Part shown: positions 18,051 through 26,625 of the stretch, piece after piece
Position numbering within the stretch: position 1 is the first letter of the stretch
Layout of the letters: each line of letters begins with the position of its first letter
Assembly: GCA_944381075.1 (NCBI GenBank)
Contig: CALWJT010000015.1
Span: 1-64,000 of the forward strand
DNA from: an uncultured Clostridia bacterium
Lineage (GTDB): Bacteria > Bacillota > Clostridia > Oscillospirales > CAG-272
Length of the DNA stretch: 64,000 nt
Direction of reading: 5' to 3'
Translations under genes and position numbers: made by a program
The notes under the pieces: generated by a model
Told to the model about the DNA's origin: nothing
What the model saw: the letters and a program-made list of their open reading frames with translations, nothing else
Databases searched by the model: none

Positions 18051-19707
18051 ATTTCACGGCGCTTTCGATCAGCGCATTGACGCGCGCCCGCAGGGAAAAC
18101 GCGCCGTCCCGCTCTCTCGGATAGCGGGAGAACGTCACCTCTCCTGCCGCTTCCGCCGCGCGGAGAACGGCATCCCTGCCGCAGAGCGACTCCGCAAGCG
18201 TCATGGCGCGAAGATCCGAGAGCGCTTCGGTGAACGCCTTCATATGCAGGCTCTGATACGGGACGCCGCAGGGACCGGGATAGACGGAAAAGCAGTCTCC
18301 CGCCGGCGTGAAGCAGCCGCCGTCAAGCGTCACGTAGGGGTTGATTGCCCGTCTGGAAAACCGGGTATACCAGAAGTTATAGCCCCAGTGAAGAAAACCG
18401 GTGATCCGGTATTTCCAAAGCTGTGCGCCGATGATTCGGGTCCGCGAGGACGGCATGGCGATAAAGCGGTTGGAGACCTCGCGCCCCTGGGAGCAGCAGT
18501 AGTAGGTCCAAAGCCCTTCGATCCCTGCCGCAAGAAAAGGCTCGATATGGTCGGAGGAGGGGATCGGAATGTTCACAGCGCCCGTTTGATAAAAATCAAA
18601 ATCGGATACGGCGTCGACGATCGGATAGCCCTCGAGGAGGTCCGCAATGCGCGCTTTTACCGCGCGGTACCGCTCGAGATGCGCCATGCCGGGTTCGTCC
18701 GAAATATGGAAGATGCACGCTTTGTCGAGGGCAGATGACTTCATTTCCGCAAGAAGCGCGGAAAGAAACGCGCGCAGAAAGCCGATGTATTCGTCGGACA
18801 GGGAATCGGTCTCCCAGCCGAACAGCCGTCTTTGCTCTCCGTTTACGGTTCCGACGATTTTAGGCGCGTGGGCGGCGCCCCACTGGGTGAACAGATGCGA
18901 AATTTCAAAATATTCGGCGCCGCACCGGCGGCAAAGCGCGATCCAGCGGCGCAGCCTCTCAAAGGAAAAATGCCAGCCGTCCGCATCCCGCAGGACATCC
19001 ACGAGCTGTACTGTCGGGCGCTCACCGCCCTTTTCCGTATCGAGCGGCGGGGTAAATACCGGCGTCAGAACGGCGTTCACGCCGTTTTTGACAGCGCAGC
19101 GGATATAAGCTTCGAGATACGACCAGTGCTCCTCAGAGAAGATATCGACGCCGTAGGCATCCGCGATGCAGTCGGCGTGGATCCACTGCGTATAAATCAA
19201 ATTCCCGCGCGGGAGAACGGCGTCCAGCACCGTCAGCGTAAAGGACGCCGCGTATTCCGTCCCGTCTTCGGCGACAAGCGCTGCCGTGATCTCATAATCG
19301 CCCGCCGCGAGCGTTTCGGGGATGTCGGCGATCCCGTAGAGGGAGCCCAGCGCATGGTACGGCACCTCCACGGGATCGCCGGGACGAAGCGGGACAAGCA
19401 GGTCGGGATAAAGTCCCGGCTCCCTGCGAAGATAATCCTCGTCCGCGCGCTTGGGATAGCAAGGGAAACGGACAGGGACCTGCTCGACGCGCTCGAACCT
19501 GAGAAATTCCGCGAGCGGGGAGCGCACGGCGAGCGTCGTCACTTCCCCGAGCAGCCATGCCGGAGAATCCTCGGTCGTATAGGCTATGACAAAGTGGAAC
19601 TCCTCTCCCTTTAGGCAGGACGGGCGGACAAGAGACGGCTTTTTCTCGATGCTCTCATCGAGAAAGCATTTTTCATAGGACGGAACAATTTTGATGGCAA
19701 CGGACAT
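18049..19707 (-). CDS. DUF4091 (GH123-like) glycosidase-type protein
   Basis: A 552-residue protein. The first third is beta-sandwich-like, with DYEITAALVAEDGTEYAASF closing it. The rest is a TIM-barrel-like domain with YFEISHLFTQWGAAHAPKI, FHISDEPGMAHLERY (the Asp-Glu pair typical of DUF4091/GH123-type barrels) and GFLHWGYNFWYTRFSRRAIN. Relatives include N-acetylgalactosaminidases and uncharacterised sugar hydrolases, so the exact substrate is unknown. No signal peptide. The ATG at 19707 has GGAGG 8 nt upstream inside the palindrome GGAGGTCCTCC. It has its own promoter. Confidence 0.8.
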   Translation of the reverse strand: MSVAIKIVPSYEKCFLDESIEKKPSLVRPSCLKGEEFHFVIAYTTEDSPAWLLGEVTTLAVRSPLAEFLRFERVEQVPVRFPCYPKRADEDYLRREPGLYPDLLVPLRPGDPVEVPYHALGSLYGIADIPETLAAGDYEITAALVAEDGTEYAASFTLTVLDAVLPRGNLIYTQWIHADCIADAYGVDIFSEEHWSYLEAYIRCAVKNGVNAVLTPVFTPPLDTEKGGERPTVQLVDVLRDADGWHFSFERLRRWIALCRRCGAEYFEISHLFTQWGAAHAPKIVGTVNGEQRRLFGWETDSLSDEYIGFLRAFLSALLAEMKSSALDKACIFHISDEPGMAHLERYRAVKARIADLLEGYPIVDAVSDFDFYQTGAVNIPIPSSDHIEPFLAAGIEGLWTYYCCSQGREVSNRFIAMPSSRTRIIGAQLWKYRITGFLHWGYNFWYTRFSRRAINPYVTLDGGCFTPAGDCFSVYPGPCGVPYQSLHMKAFTEALSDLRAMTLAESLCGRDAVLRAAEAAGEVTFSRYPRERDGAFSLRARVNALIESAVK

Positions 19708-19732
19708 TGGAGGACCTCCGTGTTTTTTTATG

Positions 19733-19761
19733 ATTGTAGCACACGAAGGGAAAAATTTCAA
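19733..19761 (-). promoter_or_regulatory. Sigma-A promoter of the DUF4091 gene
   Basis: Minus strand TTGAAA, 17-bp spacer, TACAAT, starting 16 nt inside the 3' side of the preceding nucleotidyltransferase gap. Confidence 0.6.
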
Positions 19762-19776
19762 GGGAACAGAGACCGC

Positions 19777-22029
19777 TTACAGCGGATGCACGCTCTCCGT
19801 GATGCCTTTTTCGGCATACCGCAGCGCATCCTCCGCGTCGCGCGGCGTTCTCGCCTCGGCGGAAAGCTTTATCGTATGCTCGTCCTCGGCCGTGACGCGC
19901 ACCGACGAATCGTCGAAATTCAGCATCAGCATGCCGTTTTCCGTATCCGCCCCGTGTGCGGCAAGCTCGCCGATGACGGAGGCGGCGCTTTCTACGGTCA
20001 GCGTTTTTTCGGCGAGCGCAAATTCCTCGCCCGCGTATAGGATCCGCCGGTCGGCACCGAGCTCTGCGGCGTATAGGAGCGCGAGCAGGATGGGATCGTT
20101 CTGCCACGTCTGCCCCGACGCGCCGGCGACGGCCTCTGAGTCTATCTCCGTCTGCGCGTCGTACTGCTTGACGATCCCGCCGAGCGTGCGCACGGTCTCG
20201 ACGAGCGCATGCGGCGCCGTTACCGGAAGGTAAATGATGGATTCCCCGCCTGCGATCTTGGATTTGATGATGGCTGCCGTCGCATGAGCGCGGTCGATCA
20301 TAACGTATCCTCCGTCGGCGGAGCGGTAGGAGAATTCAAGCTCTCCGTCGTCGGAAATATCGACGAACACATAGCCGTCCGCCGCGAGGCTCTTGGTGCC
20401 GGTCTCGCAGACCGCGCCGAGCAGGGAGGCGGCGGCGTAGAAGGCCTGTCCGCAGGGACTGTCCTTGACTGCGAATTTGCCGGTGAGCGGCGCGGCGCAC
20501 CCGACGAGGTGCCGCAGGTAGTCGCCGTAGCTGTCGAGAGACTTTGCCGGCGTCTCCGGCAGAGAAATATCATATTCCTTCCTCATGCAGGCAGACAGAT
20601 TCCGCATCCTTGGCATCCCGACGGAAAAACCATAAGCGTCGAGCAGATAAATCTTATGGATATCTCCGTCTTCCCGTCTGACATAGATCCCGAGATCCGA
20701 ACCGGTGTACGAGACCGAGAACGCGGAAAGCGCGTGGAAGCCTGCGCCGCCGTCGAGACAGACTGCTCCGGCGGATATGGCGCCGCTCATGATGAGGTTT
20801 TTCACATAATCCGCCGAGGCGGTGCCGTCGTCGAAAAAAACGGCCTTTTTTCCCAATACCCTTGCCGCTGCAGCGCCGAACGCCGAAAGAAACGGCGGCA
20901 GAAGCTCCGTCTTGACGTTGCCCGCAAGTCCGAATTCGCGGAAGATGTCGCCTTCCGTGCCCGAAAAAATCCTGTTATCCAAAATCAAATCCTCCGATAA
21001 AATAATTTTTCCCGCTTCGATGCGCGTACCGCGCTCGATCATGCTTCCGCTCCCGATGACAGCGCCCTCTCCGACGACGGAGCCCTGCTTTACGACCGCG
21101 TAGTCGCCGACGACCGCCTCACGGCAGAGGATGGATGAGCGCACGACGGCTCCCTTTCCGACGGAGGCACCGTCCATGAGGATTGAGCCCTCTATGACCG
21201 CTCCGGATGCGATGCGCACCGTACCTGCGATGCAGGGACCCTTGACATAGGCGTGCGGGTCGATGTCGGCATCCCATGAAAGATAGCTTTGCGCCTGCGC
21301 CGGAACGGAAAATCCGCGGATGCTTCCGTTCAGCGCGTCCATGTTGCAGGCGTAATAGGCGTCCAGACTGCCGATGTCGCACCAGTACCCGTCGGATGCG
21401 TAAGCGTAAAGTCCGCGACCGACAAGAGACGGGAAGATGTCTTTTGAAAAATCACAGAAGCCGGCGGGGATCTCCGATAAGATCCTTCGGTCGAAGACAT
21501 AGATGCCGGTATTCACTCTGTCTGAAAGCACGCGCCGCCAGGAGGGTTTTTCGGCAAAGCGGATCACTTCGCCGTTCTGCTTCGCAACGACTCCGCCGAA
21601 TTCCAGCGGCACTTTCTGCCTTGCCGTGACAATGGTCGCCGCCGCTTCTTTTCTTTGGTGAAACCGGATGGCCTCCGAAAGAGATATGTCGCATACGGCG
21701 TCCCCGCTCACGACAAGGAAATCCGAATCGAGAAAGTCGGCCGCGGCCTTTACGCCTCCCGCCGTCCCAAGCGGCTCTTCCTCTTCAAAGAAGGCCAGCC
21801 GGATGCCTTCGGTGCTGTGCGTTTTGTAATAATCCATGATATCGTAAGCGCGGTATTTCAATGTCACCGCCGCTTCCCGGATGCCGTTTTCGGCGAGAAG
21901 ACGAAGCATATGGCTCATCACCGGCACGTTCAGCACCGGGACAAGAGGCTTCGGCATCCGCTTTGTCATCGGCAGGAGCCGCGTTCCTTCGCCTCCTGCC
22001 ATAATAACCGCTTTGACTTTTTCGCTCAT
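19777..22029 (-). CDS. Sugar-1-phosphate nucleotidyltransferase fused to a degenerate phosphomannomutase domain
   Basis: A 750-residue fusion. Residues 1-235 are an NTP-transferase (AGGEGTRLLPMTKRMPKPLV; VVSGDAVCD metal site). Residues 250-345 are hexapeptide repeats. Residues 370-750 have the fold signature of alpha-D-phosphohexomutase. The mutase part lacks the phosphoserine loop TASHNP and the DGDxDR metal loop; the corresponding place reads SYTGSDLGIYVRRED. Fusions of this type are annotated as mannose-1-phosphate guanylyltransferase/phosphomannomutase, but here only the nucleotidyltransferase looks catalytic. It could feed the polysaccharide locus. GGAGGTC lies before the ATG. Confidence 0.85.
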   Translation of the reverse strand: MSEKVKAVIMAGGEGTRLLPMTKRMPKPLVPVLNVPVMSHMLRLLAENGIREAAVTLKYRAYDIMDYYKTHSTEGIRLAFFEEEEPLGTAGGVKAAADFLDSDFLVVSGDAVCDISLSEAIRFHQRKEAAATIVTARQKVPLEFGGVVAKQNGEVIRFAEKPSWRRVLSDRVNTGIYVFDRRILSEIPAGFCDFSKDIFPSLVGRGLYAYASDGYWCDIGSLDAYYACNMDALNGSIRGFSVPAQAQSYLSWDADIDPHAYVKGPCIAGTVRIASGAVIEGSILMDGASVGKGAVVRSSILCREAVVGDYAVVKQGSVVGEGAVIGSGSMIERGTRIEAGKIILSEDLILDNRIFSGTEGDIFREFGLAGNVKTELLPPFLSAFGAAAARVLGKKAVFFDDGTASADYVKNLIMSGAISAGAVCLDGGAGFHALSAFSVSYTGSDLGIYVRREDGDIHKIYLLDAYGFSVGMPRMRNLSACMRKEYDISLPETPAKSLDSYGDYLRHLVGCAAPLTGKFAVKDSPCGQAFYAAASLLGAVCETGTKSLAADGYVFVDISDDGELEFSYRSADGGYVMIDRAHATAAIIKSKIAGGESIIYLPVTAPHALVETVRTLGGIVKQYDAQTEIDSEAVAGASGQTWQNDPILLALLYAAELGADRRILYAGEEFALAEKTLTVESAASVIGELAAHGADTENGMLMLNFDDSSVRVTAEDEHTIKLSAEARTPRDAEDALRYAEKGITESVHPL

Positions 22030-22237
22030 AAAGAGACCTCCGCACCGTTTGTCCGGATCAGAATTTCATATTCCGCAGGAGAGGCGGCATTCGATCCGGT
22101 TTGTTCATATGGTGCGGCAGGCGAAGGGATTTTATTCACCTTTCCGTTGTTTTTTTTCCGCCCACGGGAATATTTGGCCGTCGGTACGGCAAACAATATT
22201 TCATGGAAACCAATGGGGAATCGGAGGATTTTATGCG

Positions 22238-22510
22238 ATGATGATAAAGGGATGCCGGAAAAATCTGATTGTCGTGAAAAATATCGGGAGCGATTATATA
22301 GACGAAGCCTATTTTATCCTGAAAAAGGAAATACCCGCCGGAACGGCGGGCACCGATATTGTCAAGGAAGCGAACCGGATCATTACGGAATATCAGACGG
22401 GCAGAAAAAAGAACCGCTTGTCGTTTTCCTTCCTCAGCTTTGTGCTGGGAGCGGCTGCGGCAAGCGTGATTTGTCTTATCGTATTTCAAATCGTTCAGCT
22501 TTCGATATAG
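22238..22510 (+). CDS. Small tail-anchored membrane protein
   Basis: A 90-residue protein of unknown family with a charged soluble part (IDEAYFILKKEIP ... RIITEYQTGRKKN) and one C-terminal membrane helix (SFVLGAAAASVICLIVFQIV). GGAGG sits 10 nt before the ATG. It converges on ispE and overlaps its 3' end by 16 nt. The composition is gene-like. Confidence 0.65.
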   Translation: MMIKGCRKNLIVVKNIGSDYIDEAYFILKKEIPAGTAGTDIVKEANRIITEYQTGRKKNRLSFSFLSFVLGAAAASVICLIVFQIVQLSI

Positions 22511-23385
22511 GGGTAATCTCTCCTTGCGGGAGCGCAGACGAAGGCGGAAATGCCATCGCCCAGCGAGTCCTTCGCTGTGCGCGCGGAGGCGATATCGCGG
22601 AACAGTCCAAAAACAGCAGGGCCGCTGCCGCTCATGCGGACGCCGAGCGCGCCGGTCCTCTTGATCGCATCGATCAGGGAGGATACGCCCGCAGAGGCTT
22701 CGGTTACTGCTTCAAATTGGTTGTAGAGGACGGAGGAGATCCTTTCGAGATCACAGCTTGTCATGGCCGAAAGCATGTCGGCGCAGGTGCAGGGCACCGT
22801 CTGCGGGAGCCTGTCGATCTTTTCATATGCTTCCGCTGTACGGATCCGGCTCCCGTCCGGAATTGCCACAAGGATGGCGCAGTCCGGCATCGGCGCGCAG
22901 CTCTCGACGATCTCGCCGATTCCCCTCGCGCTCGCGGTGCCTTTCTTGATGCAGAACGGAACGTCGGCACCCACGCCCGCGCCGATGGTACACATATCCT
23001 CGACTGCCATAGCCGTGCCGTAAAGCCGGTCGAGCGCGATGATGGCAGCCGCGGCATCGGAGGATCCGCCGCCAAGACCCGCTTCCGCGGGGATTTTTTT
23101 GTCGATGGCGAAGGAAACGTCATATTTGTCTATCCCTGCAGCACGGAAAAAAGCCGCTGCTGCGCGGAATACGATATTGCCGGCGCCGTCCGGCGCAGTA
23201 AAATCACGGCATCTGACGTCGATGACAGCGTCTGCTTCGGACTCATTTTTGCAGACCTCGAGCCTGTCGAACATCGTAACGGTCTGCATGACGGTTTCGA
23301 TATCGTGATAACCGTCTTTCCTGCGGTCGCCGACCCGAAGGAAGAGATTGATTTTGGCGGGTGCAAGGATTGTGATTTTTTCCAT
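22495..23385 (-). CDS. ispE: 4-diphosphocytidyl-2-C-methyl-D-erythritol kinase
   Basis: GHMP-family kinase of the MEP isoprenoid pathway, which phosphorylates the 2-hydroxyl of CDP-ME using ATP. It has 296 residues. Motifs seen are APAKINLFLRV with GYHDIETV (substrate/lysine-aspartate region), the ATP loop PAEAGLGGGSSDAAA, and GVRMSGSGPAVFGLF near the C-terminus. It starts 22 nt after the DUF362 gene ends, on the same strand, so co-transcription is likely. Confidence 0.95.
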   Translation of the reverse strand: MEKITILAPAKINLFLRVGDRRKDGYHDIETVMQTVTMFDRLEVCKNESEADAVIDVRCRDFTAPDGAGNIVFRAAAAFFRAAGIDKYDVSFAIDKKIPAEAGLGGGSSDAAAAIIALDRLYGTAMAVEDMCTIGAGVGADVPFCIKKGTASARGIGEIVESCAPMPDCAILVAIPDGSRIRTAEAYEKIDRLPQTVPCTCADMLSAMTSCDLERISSVLYNQFEAVTEASAGVSSLIDAIKRTGALGVRMSGSGPAVFGLFRDIASARTAKDSLGDGISAFVCAPARRDYPYIES

Positions 23386-23407
23386 ATGTACTCGAATTCT
23401 CCGATTC

Positions 23408-24583
23408 CTAAATTGAGCTTATGATTTTGAGGATGACATTTTTTTTCACTTTGACGGCACCGAACGGACAAAGCTCCTGGCAGCAATAACATCTTATGCA
23501 GGAGGCGTGCCTGATATGAGCGGTCCTTGTCCCGTTCTTTTTTTCGGCCGAAAGCTCAATGGTATGCTTGGGACAGGAGGCGACGCATTCCCCGCATCCT
23601 CTGCATTTGTCTTTGATTACGACGGGCCGCGGCATAAAGAAGCGCCCGAATGTTCCGCTCGAAAAGAAGGTGAGCGCGGACGGCGCTTTTCTTTCCGCGC
23701 TGTCCGGCGCCTTGAAATCCGGTACGGCAGCGCCGGCAATCGGCGTGCCGAGGATCTTGAGCGCCTCCGCGCGGTCGGGACAAAGCCCGCGCGATTTGGC
23801 CTCCTTCACAAGAGGCACGGTCCCCTCGAAGCCAAGGAGCTTTTCACAGGCGAGATCGCAGGCAAACGGATTTGGGCTTGTCAGGACGGCGCCGATCTTC
23901 CGCGGCGTCCCGGCGGTAGGGCCGTTCCCCTCCATTCCGACGATGGCGTCCGTTACCGCGATGACGGTTTTTGTCCGGCACAGCATTTCGCACAGGTCGC
24001 AGAGCATGGCGCCGAAATCGCCGTAATCGGGATAGGAGGCATGCATCTCGAACTTTTCAATGCCCGGGATCACGCCGAAAAGATTTTTGACCGCTGCGCT
24101 CATTTTGGTCAGAGAATGGCTTTTTAATTTGCACAGATCGATGAGAACGTCGGCCTCTGCCACGGGCGCGATGACATGGAACATTTTGACCTTTTTCCCT
24201 TCCGGGAACGGCATCTGTACCGCGGAGGTGTCAAAGTTGAGGACGGCGCCGTACCGGGAAGCGACACTTTCTATGCCGCAGGTCCGGTAGATCCCCTCGA
24301 GGCGCTGCCGGTTATAAATTCCTCCGGGACTCTCTGCAATGATCGGAGTTACGCCGTACTCCCGCAGAACGGACAGGACCGCGCCGAGCACCGCAGGATG
24401 CGTGGTCGCGGCGGCGTCCGGCGCTTTTTTCATGACGAGGTTGGGCTTTACAACGACCCTTTTTCCCTCAAAAAACGAGCGGTCGTATCCGAGGGCATCA
24501 AAATGACGGCGGACGATTTCCGAGACGGTATCCTCCGCGTAGCTTTCGCATTTTGAAATGAAAACGGTTTGGCTCCCTTCCAT
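23408..24583 (-). CDS. DUF362 protein with C-terminal 2[4Fe-4S] ferredoxin domain
   Basis: A 391-residue iron-sulfur protein. The DUF362 domain (about 1-290) shows VVVKPNLV, TTHPAVLGAVL, ESPGG and KLKSHSLTKMSAAVKNLFG. The tail has two cluster motifs, CRGCGECVASCPK and CIRCYCCQELCPF. DUF362 ferredoxins are common in anaerobes, and their substrate is not established. They are thought to act in cytoplasmic electron transfer. The ATG at 24583 has AAAGG 12 nt upstream, and a TTG at 24604 is an alternative. The promoter region contains a perfect inverted repeat. Confidence 0.85.
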   Translation of the reverse strand: MEGSQTVFISKCESYAEDTVSEIVRRHFDALGYDRSFFEGKRVVVKPNLVMKKAPDAAATTHPAVLGAVLSVLREYGVTPIIAESPGGIYNRQRLEGIYRTCGIESVASRYGAVLNFDTSAVQMPFPEGKKVKMFHVIAPVAEADVLIDLCKLKSHSLTKMSAAVKNLFGVIPGIEKFEMHASYPDYGDFGAMLCDLCEMLCRTKTVIAVTDAIVGMEGNGPTAGTPRKIGAVLTSPNPFACDLACEKLLGFEGTVPLVKEAKSRGLCPDRAEALKILGTPIAGAAVPDFKAPDSAERKAPSALTFFSSGTFGRFFMPRPVVIKDKCRGCGECVASCPKHTIELSAEKKNGTRTAHIRHASCIRCYCCQELCPFGAVKVKKNVILKIISSI

Positions 24584-24613
24584 CGCGCGTCCATCCTTTC
24601 CCAAGCGTCTTAC

Positions 24614-24635
24614 CCTCTTATTCTAACATAAGAGG
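24614..24635 (-). promoter_or_regulatory. Inverted repeat over the predicted -10 of the DUF362 gene
   Basis: CCTCTTA - 8 nt - TAAGAGG, a perfect 7-bp dyad. The loop contains TAGAAT, a plausible -10 for the minus-strand DUF362/ispE transcript. Candidate operator; no factor can be named. Confidence 0.35.
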
Positions 24636-24663
24636 ACGGAAAAGGGAACCCCTTTTCAAAAAT

Positions 24664-25128
24664 TTACGAATTGTCGATCTTCTTTGAAAGGCGGGCCGAT
24701 ATCAGCATCAGCGGAATGGATAAGAGAAACCAAAGAAATGTATAAAGCGGACAGATCTGTCCGAGCACGTTGAAACGGTTGGCGGAATAATCCCAGACCG
24801 AAAGCTCGAGCATGAGATTGACGACGGCGCCGACGGAAAATTCGACCGCCGTAATGGCGGCGCAGGATACGGCGCTGCGCAGAAGGAGGGGACGCCGCCT
24901 CAGCGCTTTGTTGATGCCGTAGACGAGCAGAAAGCATATGCCGCCCGTTATCACCATGCTGGGGTGGGTCCTCCCGCGCCAGATCAGCTCCACGAGTCCA
25001 TAGCCGACGCCTCCGAAAAGGAACAGAAACGAAAGCTTCTCCGCGTTTCCCCAATCCAGCCTGCCGTCAATGACGATCGGATGCTTCTGCTTGGCTCTGG
25101 TCTTGATTCTGCTCATTGCATTTGTCAT
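24664..25128 (-). CDS. Putative ABC-transporter permease-like membrane protein (CmpB/PF06541 type)
   Basis: A 154-residue protein with four hydrophobic helices and the family patterns FLFGGVGYGLVELIWRGRTHPS and WDYSANRFNVLGQICPLYTFLW. Such proteins are common in Clostridia and are annotated as 'putative ABC transporter permease', with no proven transport role. A GGGGGAA site precedes the ATG. The first 62 nt overlap the 3' end of the tepA-like gene in another frame, so translational coupling is likely. Confidence 0.8.
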   Translation of the reverse strand: MTNAMSRIKTRAKQKHPIVIDGRLDWGNAEKLSFLFLFGGVGYGLVELIWRGRTHPSMVITGGICFLLVYGINKALRRRPLLLRSAVSCAAITAVEFSVGAVVNLMLELSVWDYSANRFNVLGQICPLYTFLWFLLSIPLMLISARLSKKIDNS

Positions 25129-25840
25129 GGCAAGGTTCCCCCTTTTCTTTTTTTACTGTGCTCTTCAGCCAGGCGATCGCCTCGCGCAGTCCGCCGATTT
25201 CATCGATCAGTCCGCAGTCTACGGCTTCCTTCCCGTCGATGATGGTGCCGACGTCGGTCGCCATCTCGTCCGTGCGGAAGGTCAGGCGGGTCAGCGTTTC
25301 CCTTGTGATGCCGGAATGCCCGACGATAAAATCCGAAATCCGGTTCTGCATTTTTTCAAGACCCAGAAATGCCTGCGGAACGCCGAGGATGGTCCCGCTT
25401 GTCCGCACGGGATGGATCGTCATCGTTGCGCTTGGAACGATGAAGGACCTGCCGCAGGATACTGCGATCGGGATGCCGATGGAATGTCCGCCGCCGATGA
25501 CGATAGAGGCCGTCGGCTTGCGCATGCTCGCGAGCATTTCCGCAATGGCAAGCCCCGCCTCGACATCGCCGCCGACGGTATTGATGATGACGAGCAGTCC
25601 GTCCAGCTCCGGATTTTCCTCGATTGCGGCAAGCAGAGGCAGAATATGCTCGTATTTTGTCGTCTTTTGTGTGTTCGGCAATAAGAAATGCCCTTCGATC
25701 TGTCCGATCACCGTAATGCAGTAGAGCGCGACGCCGTCGCTCTTGGTCACTACGGCGCCGAGCTTGTTAAGATCGCCGGAGCAGGCCGGAGCCTGTGCTT
25801 CGGACGTCTCGTCGAGGGCTTCGTCTTTGGCTTCGTACAT
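25067..25840 (-). CDS. tepA: ClpP-family serine peptidase, TepA/YmfB type
   Basis: A 257-residue crotonase/ClpP-fold protein. An acidic N-terminal tail is followed by the core with INTVGGDVEAGLAIAEMLAS, the nucleophile region GGGHSIGIPIAVSCG (Ser120) and the histidine in MTIHPVRTSG (His143). In Bacillus TepA has been linked to degradation of signal peptides during export; here this is family knowledge only. The ATG at 25840 has AAGGAG. The C-terminal tail is unusually hydrophilic (EKGEPCHDKCNEQNQDQSQ) and is the part that overlaps the next gene. Confidence 0.85.
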   Translation of the reverse strand: MYEAKDEALDETSEAQAPACSGDLNKLGAVVTKSDGVALYCITVIGQIEGHFLLPNTQKTTKYEHILPLLAAIEENPELDGLLVIINTVGGDVEAGLAIAEMLASMRKPTASIVIGGGHSIGIPIAVSCGRSFIVPSATMTIHPVRTSGTILGVPQAFLGLEKMQNRISDFIVGHSGITRETLTRLTFRTDEMATDVGTIIDGKEAVDCGLIDEIGGLREAIAWLKSTVKKEKGEPCHDKCNEQNQDQSQAEASDRH

Positions 25841-25911
25841 GTTGGGAGCTCCTTTCCTGATGAAAATTTGCAATATCTTTTATTTTTTACAAAAAAATTG
25901 CGGGCTAATCA

Positions 25912-25940
25912 TTTACAATCCGCAAAAAATCATTTATAAT
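25912..25940 (+). promoter_or_regulatory. Sigma-A promoter of the PduL/NifU/GGGtGRT unit
   Basis: TTTACA, 17-bp spacer, TATAAT, giving a leader of about 85 nt. Confidence 0.65.
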
Positions 25941-26031
25941 AAATACGAATCCATATGATTTTGGCCTCCGGTTTTTAAATGGCCGGCCCAAAACGGAAGA
26001 GACAGCAGGACTGTCGAAAGGAGACAATGTT

Positions 26032-26601
26032 ATGGAAAATAAAATTCTGGTAGAGACCTCGGCGCGGCATATCCATCTCACCGAGGCGCATATCGCGGCG
26101 CTGTTCGGGGAAGGGCATACGCTCACCGTCAAAAAAATGTTGAGTCAGCCGGGACAGTTCGCCTGTGAGGAGAAGGTCACGGTAAAGGGCGAAAAAGGCG
26201 AGCTCAAAATGTCCGTTCTCGGACCGGCAAGGAGCGCGACGCAGGTGGAGGTATCCCTCACCGACGCGAGAACGCTCGGCGTCACGGCTCCGGTGCGCGA
26301 ATCCGGCGATATCGCAGGCTCCGGCTCCTGCACGCTGATAGGACCGTGCGGCACGGTAGAGCTTTCCGAGGGCGTCATTGCCGCGCAGAGACACATTCAC
26401 CTGACTCCGGAAACGGCGAAGGAACTTGGCGTCTGCGACAAGGAGATCGTCAAGGTGGAGCTCGATACCGCGCGCCCGCTCATTTTCGGCGGCGTTGTCG
26501 TCCGGGTATCCGACAAGTATGCACCGGCGATGCACATCGATACGGACGAGGCGAACGCGGCAGGCGCATGCGGCGTCGTGTACGGCAAAATCGTAAAATA
26601 A
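26032..26601 (+). CDS. PduL-like phosphate acyltransferase (phosphotransacylase)
   Basis: A 189-residue protein with the two PduL-type half-domains. Zinc-binding motifs are visible: RHIHLT at residues 12-17, a second RHIHLTPE near 122, and MHIDTDEANAAG near the end. PduL converts acyl-CoA and phosphate to acyl-phosphate and CoA. Homologues outside microcompartments act as general phosphotransacetylases. No encapsulation peptide or shell gene is seen. The sequence is somewhat shorter than PduL of metabolosomes. It is first in a unit with the NifU-like and GGGtGRT genes (24-nt gap). Confidence 0.85.
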   Translation: MENKILVETSARHIHLTEAHIAALFGEGHTLTVKKMLSQPGQFACEEKVTVKGEKGELKMSVLGPARSATQVEVSLTDARTLGVTAPVRESGDIAGSGSCTLIGPCGTVELSEGVIAAQRHIHLTPETAKELGVCDKEIVKVELDTARPLIFGGVVVRVSDKYAPAMHIDTDEANAAGACGVVYGKIVK

Positions 26602-26625
26602 ATCTTAAAAATAAGGAGAAAAACC

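Noticed and set aside
26032..26601. Bacterial microcompartment locus based on the PduL-like gene
   Set aside because: No shell proteins, aldehyde dehydrogenase or encapsulation peptide are present.
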